NCBI GenBank assembly: GCA_964538275.1
Contig: CAZIFW010000001.1
Coordinates: forward strand, 51,759-115,758
Length of the DNA: 64,000 nucleotides
Source: CANIGN01 sp964538275
GTDB taxonomy: Bacteria > Bdellovibrionota > UBA2428
Direction of reading: 5' to 3'
A program made the translations under genes and the position numbers. Each line of letters opens with the position of its first letter. Position 1 is the stretch's first letter. The notes under the pieces were generated by a model. That model made no database searches and was not told where the DNA came from. It was given only the letters and a program-made list of their open reading frames with translations. This document shows positions 1-8,977 of this stretch, piece after piece.

Positions 1-817
1 CTTGAGCGTGACTTGCAACTTCTTCCCATGATCCCAGATCTGACCATTCAAAAGTCGCCTTGACACAGGCAATATGCGAAAGTTTTTCCATCACTGCATA
101 GTCAATACTGATAGAGGGAAGTTTTTTATAAACTTCTTCAAGGTTGCTTAAGTCATCTTTAAGCGTTGCAAGTGGGTTGTGTAGGTCGGGGGCAATTGTT
201 TTTAAAATTTCTTTAAAAACAGAAGCTTTAAAAATAAACGTTCCTGAATTCCAAAGTGCTCCATCTGCAATGAGCGCCTGAGCTTTCTCAGTATTTGGCT
301 TTTCTACAAAAGTATCTACTTCGTAGGAATCTTTTAAAGGACTCACTTTTAAATAGCCGTAAGCCGTAGAGGGAGCACTGGGAGGAATTCCAAAAGTAAC
401 AACTTTCCCTTCACGAGCAAGGGAAATGGCTTTGTCTAAATCTTTTTGAAAAGCCGCTACGGGTTTTATGTAACTGTCTGCGGGCAATACACATACAATT
501 GCATTTGGATTTTTGCGGAAAGAAATTTCATTAAAAAGAGCAATTACGGGCGCTGTGTTCTGGGGCGCAGGTTCCGCAATAATTTCTGCTTTAATATTGT
601 AACGGTTCAAAAGGCCAAGTGTAGGGAATCCGAGTTTTTTAGTAGTGAGAATATGCAGTGATCCTACATTTTCAACGCGTTTGAGGGTCTCAATCAGCAA
701 AGGGTCTTTGCCCGCTAAGCTATAAAACTGCTTGGGGTAGCTTTTGCGACTTACAGGCCAAAGGCGCGTGCCCGCACCGCCTGAGAGAACTCCTAAGTAA
801 ACATCACTTTGGCTCAT
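1..817 (-). CDS. manC: Mannose-1-phosphate guanylyltransferase (partial, C-terminus beyond window)
   Basis: The enzyme makes GDP-mannose from mannose-1-phosphate and GTP for surface polysaccharide synthesis in the cytoplasm. The start is the ATG at 815-817, and the reading frame stays open to base 1, so about 272 residues are visible. The N-terminus carries the nucleotidyltransferase signature GGAGTRLWPVSR followed by YPKQF. Further on are LPADSYI and the FVEKPN motif, then LWNSGTFIF and WSDLGSW near the window edge, all typical of the type II mannose-1-phosphate guanylyltransferase domain. A C-terminal isomerase domain (bifunctional form) cannot be judged because the gene leaves the window. 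It lies downstream of the M16 peptidase on the same strand, with a 77-base gap. Family assignment is firm; the gene symbol is by family. Confidence 0.9.
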   Translation of the reverse strand, partial: MSQSDVYLGVLSGGAGTRLWPVSRKSYPKQFYSLAGKDPLLIETLKRVENVGSLHILTTKKLGFPTLGLLNRYNIKAEIIAEPAPQNTAPVIALFNEISFRKNPNAIVCVLPADSYIKPVAAFQKDLDKAISLAREGKVVTFGIPPSAPSTAYGYLKVSPLKDSYEVDTFVEKPNTEKAQALIADGALWNSGTFIFKASVFKEILKTIAPDLHNPLATLKDDLSNLEEVYKKLPSISIDYAVMEKLSHIACVKATFEWSDLGSWEEVASHAQ

Positions 818-894
818 CTCAAGTAGCCTGCCGAATCTTCAGCAGACTATCAATTATAAAGGTCTTAGCGGCCCGAAATTAGCAATCTAAGTGC

Positions 895-3456
895 TTATTT
901 AGATACATTTTTTGGGCGCACTATTGTGAGAACTTCTTTATTTTTTTGGCTTAAGTATTTGCGTGCAACTTCTGAAATGTCCTTGTGGGTCACTTCTTTC
1001 ATATGGGCCTCAAATTGAAGGCTCTCCTCAAAACCGAGTCCATAGAGCTCAGTTAGAGAAAGTTCTAGGGCTTGGGGACTGAGTCTTTGATCTTCAATCT
1101 TTTTGCTTCCTAGAATGTATCTGCGCGCCCGTTCCCATTCATCTGCTGTAACGCCTTTGTCTATGATTTTATCAATTTCTACGTGAAAAGCGGTCATGGC
1201 TTTTTCTTCTTTTTCGGGGCTTGTACCGATGTAAAAAGAAAAGAAGCCGCCATCAATGCCTTCAAAGTGCGAGCACCCTACGCTGTAGCAAAGAGACAGT
1301 TTGTCACGAAGTTCAATAAAGAGTCTTCCCCCTTGACCTGAAAGAAGTCCAGATAGGCCAGAGATCGCCCATCGATCTTCATGTCGAATATCAAAAGTAG
1401 GAAAGCCAAGCTGAATGTGAGACTGTTCTTTGTCGAGAGTTTTTACTTCTGGCTTAGGCTTCGTTAAATGATTTATTTTTTTCTTTTTAAGCAATTCAGA
1501 AGAAAGCTTTTGTTTGCTCTTTTCTAATTGTTTTTCGAAATAAAGAAAAACGCTTTCGGGTTCAACGTCACCTACAACGGAGATAACTTGTTTTTGGCTA
1601 AATATTTTTGAATGTAATTTTTTTAAGTGTTCAGCATTAAGTTTGGGAATTTTTTTTGCTTCTGCAAAGCGATCGCGTCCATAAGAATGCTTGGGGAATA
1701 TTTTCGAATAGAACATGTTCCCTAAAACAGCTCCTGGAGAATCGAGTGCTGAGCGTATATCGGTGAGGATACGTTTTTTTTCTGCTTCAAGAATATTTTT
1801 TTCAAAAAGAGGCTCTGCTGCCATTGCGGTTGTTAAGTTCGCCATGGTTTCGAAGTCTTTTGAAAGACAATCAAAGCTCAATCCACTGCTACCTTTGCCG
1901 TGTGAAGATCCCAAAGAAGCTCCTAGATAATCTACGAGAGCATTGATTTCTTTTTGTTTCCAAGTTTTTCCAGAACTATCAACAGCACCTTCCGTGATGA
2001 GGCGAGACCACAAACTTCCAGTCCCCGCTTCGTTGTCTTTTTCTATGCGACAACCACCAAGTGCGTTCCATCGAAGGCTCACAATGGGAGCATGTGAAAC
2101 TTTTTTAGCAAGAATAGTGTAGTCACCAATTTCACACTTATTAACGCCGCCTGCCCATGTGCGAGGAGCGGTTTTTTTGTTAGATTTTTTAGGAGGAATA
2201 AAAAGAGGTAGCTTTTCACCTTTGGGTAAAATTCCAGTAGCAATAACTTTGTCCCAGCCTAGGAATTCTTTTTTAGCCATCTCTAGATCGTCAGTTTTTA
2301 ATTCGTTGATACGTTTTGTGTATTCAAAATCAAAATTGGCGTCATCTGCAATGGCTTGGGCATAACCAAAACGTTCTGCGAGACCATCAACTGTTTCGCG
2401 AGAGTATGCGTTTTGTGCAATCATGTTAGCTTTAACTTTTTCAAGTTCACGCGTGGTGATGGGGAGTGCAAGAACGCTATCTATTAACTCAAGAATTTTA
2501 TTGTAGTTCTTACTGGCAGTTCCAGGTGGGGTTTTGACGTGAATTTCAAAAGCACCCGTATCACGAGGTGACCACGAGTAAGAGCCCACAGAGCGCACGA
2601 GTTGTTTGTCGATCACAAGTCTTTCATAAAGGCGTGAGCTTTCACCTTGCCCTAAGATGAGCGCTAGGGCGTCTAAAGCAGGCGTCATAGGGTGGGTCAT
2701 TTGAGGAACTCTCCATGCAAAACTTAAATGTGCATCGGGAGTATTATGGTGGCGATATTCTGAGGCGCTTGCCCGACCACCAATAGGAGAGCGAGGGTTT
2801 CCTGCGGGGCCCGTAGGGAGTTTAGAGAAAAGTTTTTCTAGTGTCTTAAGCGTTTCGGGAATATCAAAATCTCCCGCAAGAGTCAGATAAAGATTTTTTG
2901 CGTTGTAATAATTTTTGTAAATCTTCATCACTTCATCGCGTGATATTTTTTCAATGACGGAGCTGTAACCAATCACGGGTCGCGAGTAAGGATGCGAACC
3001 AAAGAGATGACTTCTCAAAAGATCGCTAGCTGCTGCACCGGGATTGTCATTGCGTCTTTTAATTTCCTCTAAGATAACTTCGCGCTCACGTTCAAATTCA
3101 TCGGGATCCACTATGGAGTTTTGAAGTGAGTCGGCAAGAATTTCTAAGCCTTCATTTGCAGATTCTTTTCCAAGCGTAAGATGCATCACGGTGCAATCGT
3201 AAGTGGTAAAGGCATTCACATCGCCGCCAAGGTTTTCAATGTCGTTGGCAATTTGTCCTACTCCGCGCGTTTCCGTTCCTTTAAACAATAAGTGTTCAAA
3301 GAGGTGTGCAATGCCCGCGGCTTCTATTGGTTCATCAGCAGCGCCAAAGCGAATCCATCCCTGGAGAGCGACAACATCCATTCCAGGAGTTGGAACAAAA
3401 ATAACTTCTAGACCATTACTTAAACGACGTTTTTCAATAGAGAACATGCACTTCAA
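895..3456 (-). CDS. M16 family zinc peptidase (pitrilysin/insulinase type), two-half protein
   Basis: A predicted metallopeptidase of 853 residues with two tandem M16 units. The zinc-binding HxxEH motif is HLFEH at residues 51-55, and the downstream acidic cluster EREREVILEEI around residue 125-135 supplies the third zinc ligand. The second half has no HxxEH but keeps a late RDKLSLCYSVGC segment typical of the inactive M16 half. The length matches single-chain M16 proteins formed from two PqqL/MPP-like units. There is no signal peptide, so it may act in the cytoplasm or be exported by another route. ATG codons at 3456 and 3447 are both possible starts, and no clear ribosome binding site separates them. 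The 5' end overlaps or abuts the divergent hemW start, so its promoter must lie inside hemW. The substrate is unknown. Confidence 0.9.
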   Translation of the reverse strand: MKCMFSIEKRRLSNGLEVIFVPTPGMDVVALQGWIRFGAADEPIEAAGIAHLFEHLLFKGTETRGVGQIANDIENLGGDVNAFTTYDCTVMHLTLGKESANEGLEILADSLQNSIVDPDEFEREREVILEEIKRRNDNPGAAASDLLRSHLFGSHPYSRPVIGYSSVIEKISRDEVMKIYKNYYNAKNLYLTLAGDFDIPETLKTLEKLFSKLPTGPAGNPRSPIGGRASASEYRHHNTPDAHLSFAWRVPQMTHPMTPALDALALILGQGESSRLYERLVIDKQLVRSVGSYSWSPRDTGAFEIHVKTPPGTASKNYNKILELIDSVLALPITTRELEKVKANMIAQNAYSRETVDGLAERFGYAQAIADDANFDFEYTKRINELKTDDLEMAKKEFLGWDKVIATGILPKGEKLPLFIPPKKSNKKTAPRTWAGGVNKCEIGDYTILAKKVSHAPIVSLRWNALGGCRIEKDNEAGTGSLWSRLITEGAVDSSGKTWKQKEINALVDYLGASLGSSHGKGSSGLSFDCLSKDFETMANLTTAMAAEPLFEKNILEAEKKRILTDIRSALDSPGAVLGNMFYSKIFPKHSYGRDRFAEAKKIPKLNAEHLKKLHSKIFSQKQVISVVGDVEPESVFLYFEKQLEKSKQKLSSELLKKKKINHLTKPKPEVKTLDKEQSHIQLGFPTFDIRHEDRWAISGLSGLLSGQGGRLFIELRDKLSLCYSVGCSHFEGIDGGFFSFYIGTSPEKEEKAMTAFHVEIDKIIDKGVTADEWERARRYILGSKKIEDQRLSPQALELSLTELYGLGFEESLQFEAHMKEVTHKDISEVARKYLSQKNKEVLTIVRPKNVSK

Positions 3457-4636
3457 ATGCTATCAGAGGACAGTGTCCACGGCACCCTCTCTCACAAGTT
3501 CTAAAAAATTAGGGCTTTATCTTCATTTCCCCTTTTGCGCGTATAAATGTGGGTACTGTGATTTTAATTCTTGGGTGGAACACGATTCTGAGCCGCAGCG
3601 TCAGTGGTTAAAGGGCATTAAAAACGAAGTTCTTTACTGGAAGTCCCTTCAAAGTGGAGCTCTCGAGGGATTTGAAATCGACACTCTCTTTATGGGTGGG
3701 GGCACGCCTAGTTTACTGAGATCTGAGCTTTGGGATGAACTGGTTGTTTTCTTAAAAGCAGAGCTTCCTTTGTCGAAACATATGGAGTGGACTGTTGAAG
3801 CCAATCCAGAAACCATTCGCATTGATTTGCTTCAGCAATTAAGTGATTTAGGGGTAAATCGACTCTCGTTAGGAATTCAAAGTTTTAAAGAAAAATTTCT
3901 TAAGCGCCTAGAGCGGGGAGCAAACCCAGAATCTAATCGTCAAGCTTTAGCTCTGATATCCGAACATTGGAAAGGCCGCTGGTCTTTGGATTTAATGTTT
4001 GGCCTTCCCCTACAGAGTTTAGAGGAGTGGCGCGAAGACTTAAACGAGGCGCTACAATTTTCGCCCAAACATTTATCGGCTTATCAGTTAACTTTAACGA
4101 CTCAAAAATCAAAAGCGTGGCAGCAGGGAACTGATTCTGAGCTATTAGAGTTTTTTAAAGTTGCGCGCGAAAGCTTAGCGATTTTTGGATTAAGACCCTA
4201 TGAGATTTCAAATTTTTCACAACCAGGTCATGAAAGTCAGCACAATTTAAAATATTGGAAGGCAGATAACTTTTTAGGTTTAGGTCCAGGGGCGTATTCT
4301 TTATTGCCATCTGAATTTTTTGCTCTTGCTCCTTGGGGGGCACATTTCAAAACTCCTTCACGAATGGATGAGTGGCTGAAATGGACTCAGTCCCCTCATG
4401 TTGAAAAAGCAGAAGTGCGTTCTGAAAAGGATCATGTAACTGAACTTTTAATGTTGGGTTTAAGATTAGAAGAAGGCGTAGAAAAATCGAGATTTCCCCA
4501 GGGTTTTGATTGGACTTTTTTAGATAAATTTTCACATCTTGTAGAACAAAATTCCTTAAGAATTCAGGCTACTTCCAGAGGTAGAGAGATACTGGATACA
4601 ACACTTGTTGAACTTACGAGTAAACTCTATCCGTAG
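3446..4636 (+). CDS. hemW: HemW-type radical SAM protein (coproporphyrinogen III oxidase-like)
   Basis: A radical SAM enzyme of the HemW/HemN family. HemW members are thought to be heme chaperones rather than true coproporphyrinogen dehydrogenases. The CxxxCxxC cluster motif is CAYKCGYC, followed by DFNSW, and GGGTPSLL, EANPETI, NRLSLGIQSF and DLMFGLP follow in the usual family order. The C-terminal HemW domain begins near YKAD-like text (here YWKADNFLGLGPGAYS). The reading frame is open further upstream, but that part is antisense to the peptidase gene. The start is the ATG at 3446 or the GTG at 3473. Bases AGAGGA lie only two bases before the GTG, which is too close to be a normal ribosome binding site. 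About 390 residues fits the family. Confidence 0.9.
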   Translation: MHFKCYQRTVSTAPSLTSSKKLGLYLHFPFCAYKCGYCDFNSWVEHDSEPQRQWLKGIKNEVLYWKSLQSGALEGFEIDTLFMGGGTPSLLRSELWDELVVFLKAELPLSKHMEWTVEANPETIRIDLLQQLSDLGVNRLSLGIQSFKEKFLKRLERGANPESNRQALALISEHWKGRWSLDLMFGLPLQSLEEWREDLNEALQFSPKHLSAYQLTLTTQKSKAWQQGTDSELLEFFKVARESLAIFGLRPYEISNFSQPGHESQHNLKYWKADNFLGLGPGAYSLLPSEFFALAPWGAHFKTPSRMDEWLKWTQSPHVEKAEVRSEKDHVTELLMLGLRLEEGVEKSRFPQGFDWTFLDKFSHLVEQNSLRIQATSRGREILDTTLVELTSKLYP

Positions 4637-4679
4637 GATGGCAATTGACCGTAACACTGTGCAGCGTTAGAAGCGTTTT

Positions 4680-6413
4680 ATGTCATTTCCATGGGCAAAA
4701 AATTTTTTTAGATCTCTCGCTGTTTTTCTTTTTTTACTCGTAAGCAAGGTCCACGCATTAGAACCTGCAAATTTAGAATTTTTATCTTTTTATAAATTAG
4801 ATCGCGAATCTTTTATTGAAACTAAAAAAGCCTTTGAAGGTGTTGCCCTTAGTGAAAATAAAAGTGTTGAAGATGTTGTGAGAGAACTTCAAAAATTAGA
4901 TCCAGATTTTGCATCTGAATTGGTGAAGGACGAAGATTATTGGAAGTTAAATTTTTTACTCAATAACGGCTGGGATTTAAAAGTTCCCAACAGTGAAGGC
5001 AAAGACCTCTTGGTTCTTGCAATAGAGCAAGGACATGACCCTGTTATTAACCTCACATTAAAGTATGGCGCGTGGAAAATTGCCCGCAATCGCGTCAACT
5101 CAGATATTTTAAAAGAAGCGGGACAAGAGGGAAATGGATATTATTCTAGCCTACTAAGTGATTGGGAGAGTCCCTCAAAAAAACTTTTAGAAAAACCTAG
5201 CAGCGAAAGTTTTAAAGTAGATGGTGTAAGTCGCAGTCAGCGGAGTTTGCTTGAGCAACTTGCGCCCATGGCTCCCGCGATAGAGATGGCGCAAGAGCAA
5301 AAGTTTTCAAAAGTTGAAGTTCCTTTTGCTACGAATCGCGCAACGGTCGCAAAATATGAAAATCGAATTCATACACCGGAGGGTGCAGAGGCCTTTTATT
5401 CTTTCACCAATGGAGGTCGAATTTCATATGGTGTAGCTGAAGTGACTATTCCTAAAATTCACCAGCGCGGAAAGCTTGAAGAGCGCGGACTTTTAGAGTT
5501 TACACGAGATGCCTCTAAGCATGTCATTTTACAAAAGCTCTCCCTAACAAGCTCTGAAGATTTTTTTGCGGACTTAGGTGCTCGCATGAAAAAACGCGAA
5601 GAGCTCTTTGAGGGTGTTCCACAATCCAAGGATCTATTTGTTTACATTCACGGATTCAATGTGGACTTTAGCTATGCGATGAGAAAAACCGCTCAGATTA
5701 TGTATGATATGGACTACCCAGGATTATCCATTGCCTTTTCATGGCCTGCTCGAGCAGTGAGTATTCCCATTCCAGCTGATTTTAAAGAGGATGTACAAAG
5801 AGCCGAAGATTCTGTTGTCGTTTTAGAATCTTTTATGAGAGAGCTTTTGGCAAAATATCCCAATAGAAAAATTCACATCATTGCACATAGTTTAGGAACA
5901 CGTGTTTTGAGTAAAGTCATGGTGAATCTTGCACGCACAATGAATGTGGACGGATTGGTTGGGGGTGCAAAAAAATTGTTTGGTGAAGTCATTTTGGCTG
6001 CACCCGCAATTGATGCCGATGTTTTTGTAAACAACTGGGCGGCTCAAATTACGCCTCTCTGTGATCGTATGAGTATTTTTGCTTCTGATGATGACTTTGC
6101 ACTCAAGGTTCAATTCTTAGCAGAAGATCCCGGATTTAGTTTTCCTTTAGGCCTATGGAACAGCAAAAACGACCAACATGCTCTTGCAAGGGGTGTTGCG
6201 AATTTTGATTTATCTAGCTTAAGTGCCGGAACATTTAGCTTAGATCACTCTGTGTATTCAGAAGTCCCTGTCGCAATTGATCATATGAAATTACTTGTTC
6301 ACGACAAAGCGGGTGAAGACCGCTTTGCACAAGTTGGATATATTTTCAAAACGAGCGCAGTGGATTTTTTCTCGCGTGAATCACGTGAGCTTTGGAAGTT
6401 TTTAGAACTCTAA
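4680..6413 (+). CDS. Secreted alpha/beta hydrolase, DUF900 family
   Basis: A 577-residue exported protein with an N-terminal signal sequence (hydrophobic stretch AVFLFLLVSKVHA, cleavage after A26 likely). The C-terminal half matches the DUF900 alpha/beta-hydrolase family. It begins with the VPFATNR motif that marks these proteins, then VYIHGFNVDF (oxyanion strand region) and the nucleophile elbow AHSLGTR with Ser near residue 404; a candidate catalytic His lies in IDHMKLL near the end. The N-terminal 150 residues are a variable helical region. The natural substrate of the family is not known, and lipase or esterase activity is only an inference from the fold. The gene ends in a 4-base convergent overlap with the sugar dehydrogenase gene. 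Confidence 0.8.
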   Translation: MSFPWAKNFFRSLAVFLFLLVSKVHALEPANLEFLSFYKLDRESFIETKKAFEGVALSENKSVEDVVRELQKLDPDFASELVKDEDYWKLNFLLNNGWDLKVPNSEGKDLLVLAIEQGHDPVINLTLKYGAWKIARNRVNSDILKEAGQEGNGYYSSLLSDWESPSKKLLEKPSSESFKVDGVSRSQRSLLEQLAPMAPAIEMAQEQKFSKVEVPFATNRATVAKYENRIHTPEGAEAFYSFTNGGRISYGVAEVTIPKIHQRGKLEERGLLEFTRDASKHVILQKLSLTSSEDFFADLGARMKKREELFEGVPQSKDLFVYIHGFNVDFSYAMRKTAQIMYDMDYPGLSIAFSWPARAVSIPIPADFKEDVQRAEDSVVVLESFMRELLAKYPNRKIHIIAHSLGTRVLSKVMVNLARTMNVDGLVGGAKKLFGEVILAAPAIDADVFVNNWAAQITPLCDRMSIFASDDDFALKVQFLAEDPGFSFPLGLWNSKNDQHALARGVANFDLSSLSAGTFSLDHSVYSEVPVAIDHMKLLVHDKAGEDRFAQVGYIFKTSAVDFFSRESRELWKFLEL

Positions 6414-7519
6414 TGAGTTTTGCTTTTAAGGGGGCTTATTCTAGAAATAACTCCATGGTCTGTTGAAAAATATATATTAGCGTCAGGACCCTCTTGAATG
6501 TCTCTAAAACGAAACCCTAAGTCCTCTAAAAGACTTTCTTGTTTTATGACTTTAAAGTTCGAATCAAAAACAATTCTTCTCACGTGACTTCCACTTAAGT
6601 TGGCAATGAATAGATTTCCTTTCCACTTAGGAAAAGCATTGCCATTGTAAAAAGTAATACCTGAAGGACTGATAGAAGGAGTCCAGTGCACAAGCGGCTG
6701 TTCCATACCCGCTTTTTGAGTTGTGCCAATTTTAGGTCCCCAATATTCTCGACCATAAGTAATAACGGGCCACCCATAGTTCGTAGCTTTTTTGATTAAA
6801 TTTATTTCATCGCCACCGCGGGGGCCAAATTCTGCCTCAAATAGATTTTTTTTACTATCCATTACAAGTCCCTGGGGGTTGCGATGACCATAACTCCAAA
6901 TTTCGGGTAGAACGCCTTTTTTGCCTTCAAGAGGATTTCCTTTTGCAGCTTTTCCATCAAGGCTAAGTCTTAAGACTTTTCCATTGTGAGCGCTTAGGCT
7001 TTGAGCCAAATCTCTTTCGTTACGATCACCCACAGTTAAGAAAAACACCTCAGGGCTTTCCCAAACAATGCGCGAACCAAAGTGAATTTCATTTGCACTC
7101 CATGCAGAGGCTTCAAAAATACGTTTAAAGTCTTTGAGTTTAAAATTTTCTATTGTTGCCAGTCCAACTGCGGTAGTCGCTCGCTTGTCTTTAGGGTGGG
7201 AATAACTAAAAAGAATTTTTTTACCTTTTGAATTGGGGACAACGCTAATATCAAGCATTCCACCTTGGCCTTCGCTGAAAACGGTAGGAACCCCTGAAAT
7301 TTCAGTCACTTTTTTTGTATTTAAATCTAAGTGAGCAATTTTACCGCTGCGTTCAGTAAATATAATTTCTGTAGGAGATAAAAAATCAAAACCCCAAATA
7401 ACATCGTTGCGAGCAGTAATGTTTTCTGTTCGATATCCTTGTCCTTCAGATTCGAGAATTTTTTCACGAGCTTCAGCGGAAAAGAAAAAAAGAAATGCGC
7501 AGCAAACTAGCGTTTTCAT
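6410..7519 (-). CDS. PQQ-dependent aldose sugar dehydrogenase (glucose/sorbosone dehydrogenase family)
   Basis: A periplasmic beta-propeller quinoprotein that would oxidise aldose sugars using PQQ. The start at 7519 gives MKTLVCCAFLFFFSAEA, a normal signal peptide; the frame is open further upstream, but that part overlaps msrA. Family text is clear: WGFDFLSPTEIIFTERSGKI at the mature N-terminus, EGQGGMLDI, then IWSYGHRNPQGL and EFGPRGGDEINLI, which contain the His and Arg residues around the PQQ site in the YliI/Asd group. It is 369 residues, the usual length. PQQ synthesis genes are not in this window, so cofactor supply cannot be assessed. Its stop codon overlaps that of the convergent DUF900 gene. 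Confidence 0.88.
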   Translation of the reverse strand: MKTLVCCAFLFFFSAEAREKILESEGQGYRTENITARNDVIWGFDFLSPTEIIFTERSGKIAHLDLNTKKVTEISGVPTVFSEGQGGMLDISVVPNSKGKKILFSYSHPKDKRATTAVGLATIENFKLKDFKRIFEASAWSANEIHFGSRIVWESPEVFFLTVGDRNERDLAQSLSAHNGKVLRLSLDGKAAKGNPLEGKKGVLPEIWSYGHRNPQGLVMDSKKNLFEAEFGPRGGDEINLIKKATNYGWPVITYGREYWGPKIGTTQKAGMEQPLVHWTPSISPSGITFYNGNAFPKWKGNLFIANLSGSHVRRIVFDSNFKVIKQESLLEDLGFRFRDIQEGPDANIYFSTDHGVISRISPLKSKTH

Positions 7520-7538
7520 TCCCTCAAGAATAGCACTC

Positions 7539-8027
7539 TTAGTCGCGAATAAAATGGCACGTATAGCCGCCAGGATTTTTTTGTAAATAATCTTGATGAT
7601 AGGCTTCCGCTGAATAAAAAGTTTTTGCTGGAACAATTTCAGTCACAATCACTTTAGGCCATTTTCCGCTTTCGTTAACGGCTTTAATGACTTCTTCAGA
7701 AATCCTTTTTTGTTCATCTGAGTGATAAAAGATAGCGGAACGATATTGAGTGCCTATATCGTTGCCTTGTCTGTTCAGCGTAGTGGGGTCATGGATTTTA
7801 AAAAAGAATTCTAAAATATTTTTGAAATTTGTTTTATTGGGATCAAATTCAATTTGAATAGACTCAGCATGTCCCGTTTTACCTAGTTTTACAGTTTCGT
7901 AAGTTGGGTGTTCGGTAGATCCCCCCGTGTAACCAACCTCGGTGTTTGTAACTCCTGGAAGTTGACGAAAAAGGTCTTCAACTCCCCAAAAACAGCCTCC
8001 AGCTAAAGTTGCGATTTCAGTTTTCAT
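7539..8027 (-). CDS. msrA: Peptide-methionine (S)-S-oxide reductase
   Basis: The enzyme reduces methionine-S-sulfoxide in proteins and so repairs oxidative damage. The catalytic motif GCFWG lies near the N-terminus (Cys about residue 11), followed by TEVGYTGG, HAESIQIEFDP and YRSAIFYHSDEQ, all standard MsrA blocks. The chosen ATG at 8027 is preceded by a purine-rich AAGAAG and gives 162 residues, typical of a single-domain MsrA. An upstream ATG at 8078 would overlap the divergent PhzF gene start. There is no signal peptide, so the protein is cytoplasmic. Only two short AT-rich bases-scale gaps separate it from its neighbours, and the sugar dehydrogenase downstream on the same strand may be co-transcribed. 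Confidence 0.93.
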   Translation of the reverse strand: MKTEIATLAGGCFWGVEDLFRQLPGVTNTEVGYTGGSTEHPTYETVKLGKTGHAESIQIEFDPNKTNFKNILEFFFKIHDPTTLNRQGNDIGTQYRSAIFYHSDEQKRISEEVIKAVNESGKWPKVIVTEIVPAKTFYSAEAYHQDYLQKNPGGYTCHFIRD

Positions 8028-8069
8028 TTCTTCTTTTTTAACACGGAAAGTACCACTAGACTCTGCCAA

Positions 8070-8858
8070 GTGAGCCAAGAAATTTTAGCAATTGATGCTT
8101 TTTGTGGAGAACAGGCAGACGGTAATTTAGCTGGAGTTTGCATTTTGCATGAACCACTACCCGTGCCAACAATGCAAAACATGGCTAAAAATTTCGGCGC
8201 ATCTGAAACAGCTTTTTTACTTTTAGGTGAAGCTCCCCTGTCTTTGCGTTGGTTTACTCCTACGCTTGAGGTGTCTCTTTGTGGTCATGGTACATTAGCT
8301 ACAGCCTTTGCTCTCTGGGAGAAGGGCCTCTATCCAAAGGAGAAAGCCTTGATGTTTAAGACATTGAGTGGAAATTTAGGTGCGAGACTTTTAGAGAATA
8401 AAAAAATTGAACTCAGCTTTCCAGAATTAAAGGTTGAACCTAATCATGTTTCTAAAAATGTGACAGAAGCTTTGGGTATTCAGCGGCCGCTCTTTGTGGG
8501 CTTGTCGGATAAGTATGTTTTGCTTGAGGTTGAGAATGAAAAAGTGCTGCGATCCCTCAAGCCAGATTTTGTTGCACTAAAAAAAGTTGTTCAGAGGGGC
8601 TTTTTGGTGACTACTAAGAGCGAGCAATCAGGTTTTGATTTCGCCTCTCGCTGTTTTTTTCCTAAAGAAGGAATTCCGGAGGACCCTGTAACGGGATCTG
8701 CGCATTGTGTACTTGGCCCGTATTGGAGAAGAAAGCTCGGCAAGGAACGACTTAAGGCCTATCAAGCTTCTGATGCAGGTGGAGAAATTGAAATTGCTTT
8801 TGCTAACGGACAGGTGCTTTTAAGGGGCCTTGCCCGCTTTAGAGCTTTAAAAAATTAA
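8070..8858 (+). CDS. PhzF family isomerase/epimerase-like protein
   Basis: A 262-residue member of the PhzF/diaminopimelate-epimerase fold family. The start is a GTG at 8070 with no recognisable ribosome binding site. Seen in the sequence: DAFCGEQADGNLAGVC at the N-terminus, the ASETAF segment with the conserved catalytic Glu (about residue 46), RWFTPTLEVSLCGHGTLAT, and FFPKEGIPEDPVTGSAHCVLGPYW, the diagnostic second-half motif. Most bacterial members outside phenazine clusters have no known substrate, and there are no phenazine genes here, so phenazine synthesis should not be assumed. It is divergent from msrA, with the two start regions within 45 bases. Confidence 0.88.
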   Translation: MSQEILAIDAFCGEQADGNLAGVCILHEPLPVPTMQNMAKNFGASETAFLLLGEAPLSLRWFTPTLEVSLCGHGTLATAFALWEKGLYPKEKALMFKTLSGNLGARLLENKKIELSFPELKVEPNHVSKNVTEALGIQRPLFVGLSDKYVLLEVENEKVLRSLKPDFVALKKVVQRGFLVTTKSEQSGFDFASRCFFPKEGIPEDPVTGSAHCVLGPYWRRKLGKERLKAYQASDAGGEIEIAFANGQVLLRGLARFRALKN

Positions 8859-8977
8859 TTCGACAATCGTAACTCTCTTTCATTAAAGAGGACTGACAGT
8901 GACAACTACTAAAGGTTTTATGGGTTATGCGACGACTCTTCTAGTCGCTCTTTTTTTTTGCATACCTTGCTTTTCAG

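Noticed and set aside
3203..3445. Upstream extension of the hemW frame
   Set aside because: This part is antisense to the M16 peptidase and shows no radical SAM family text.
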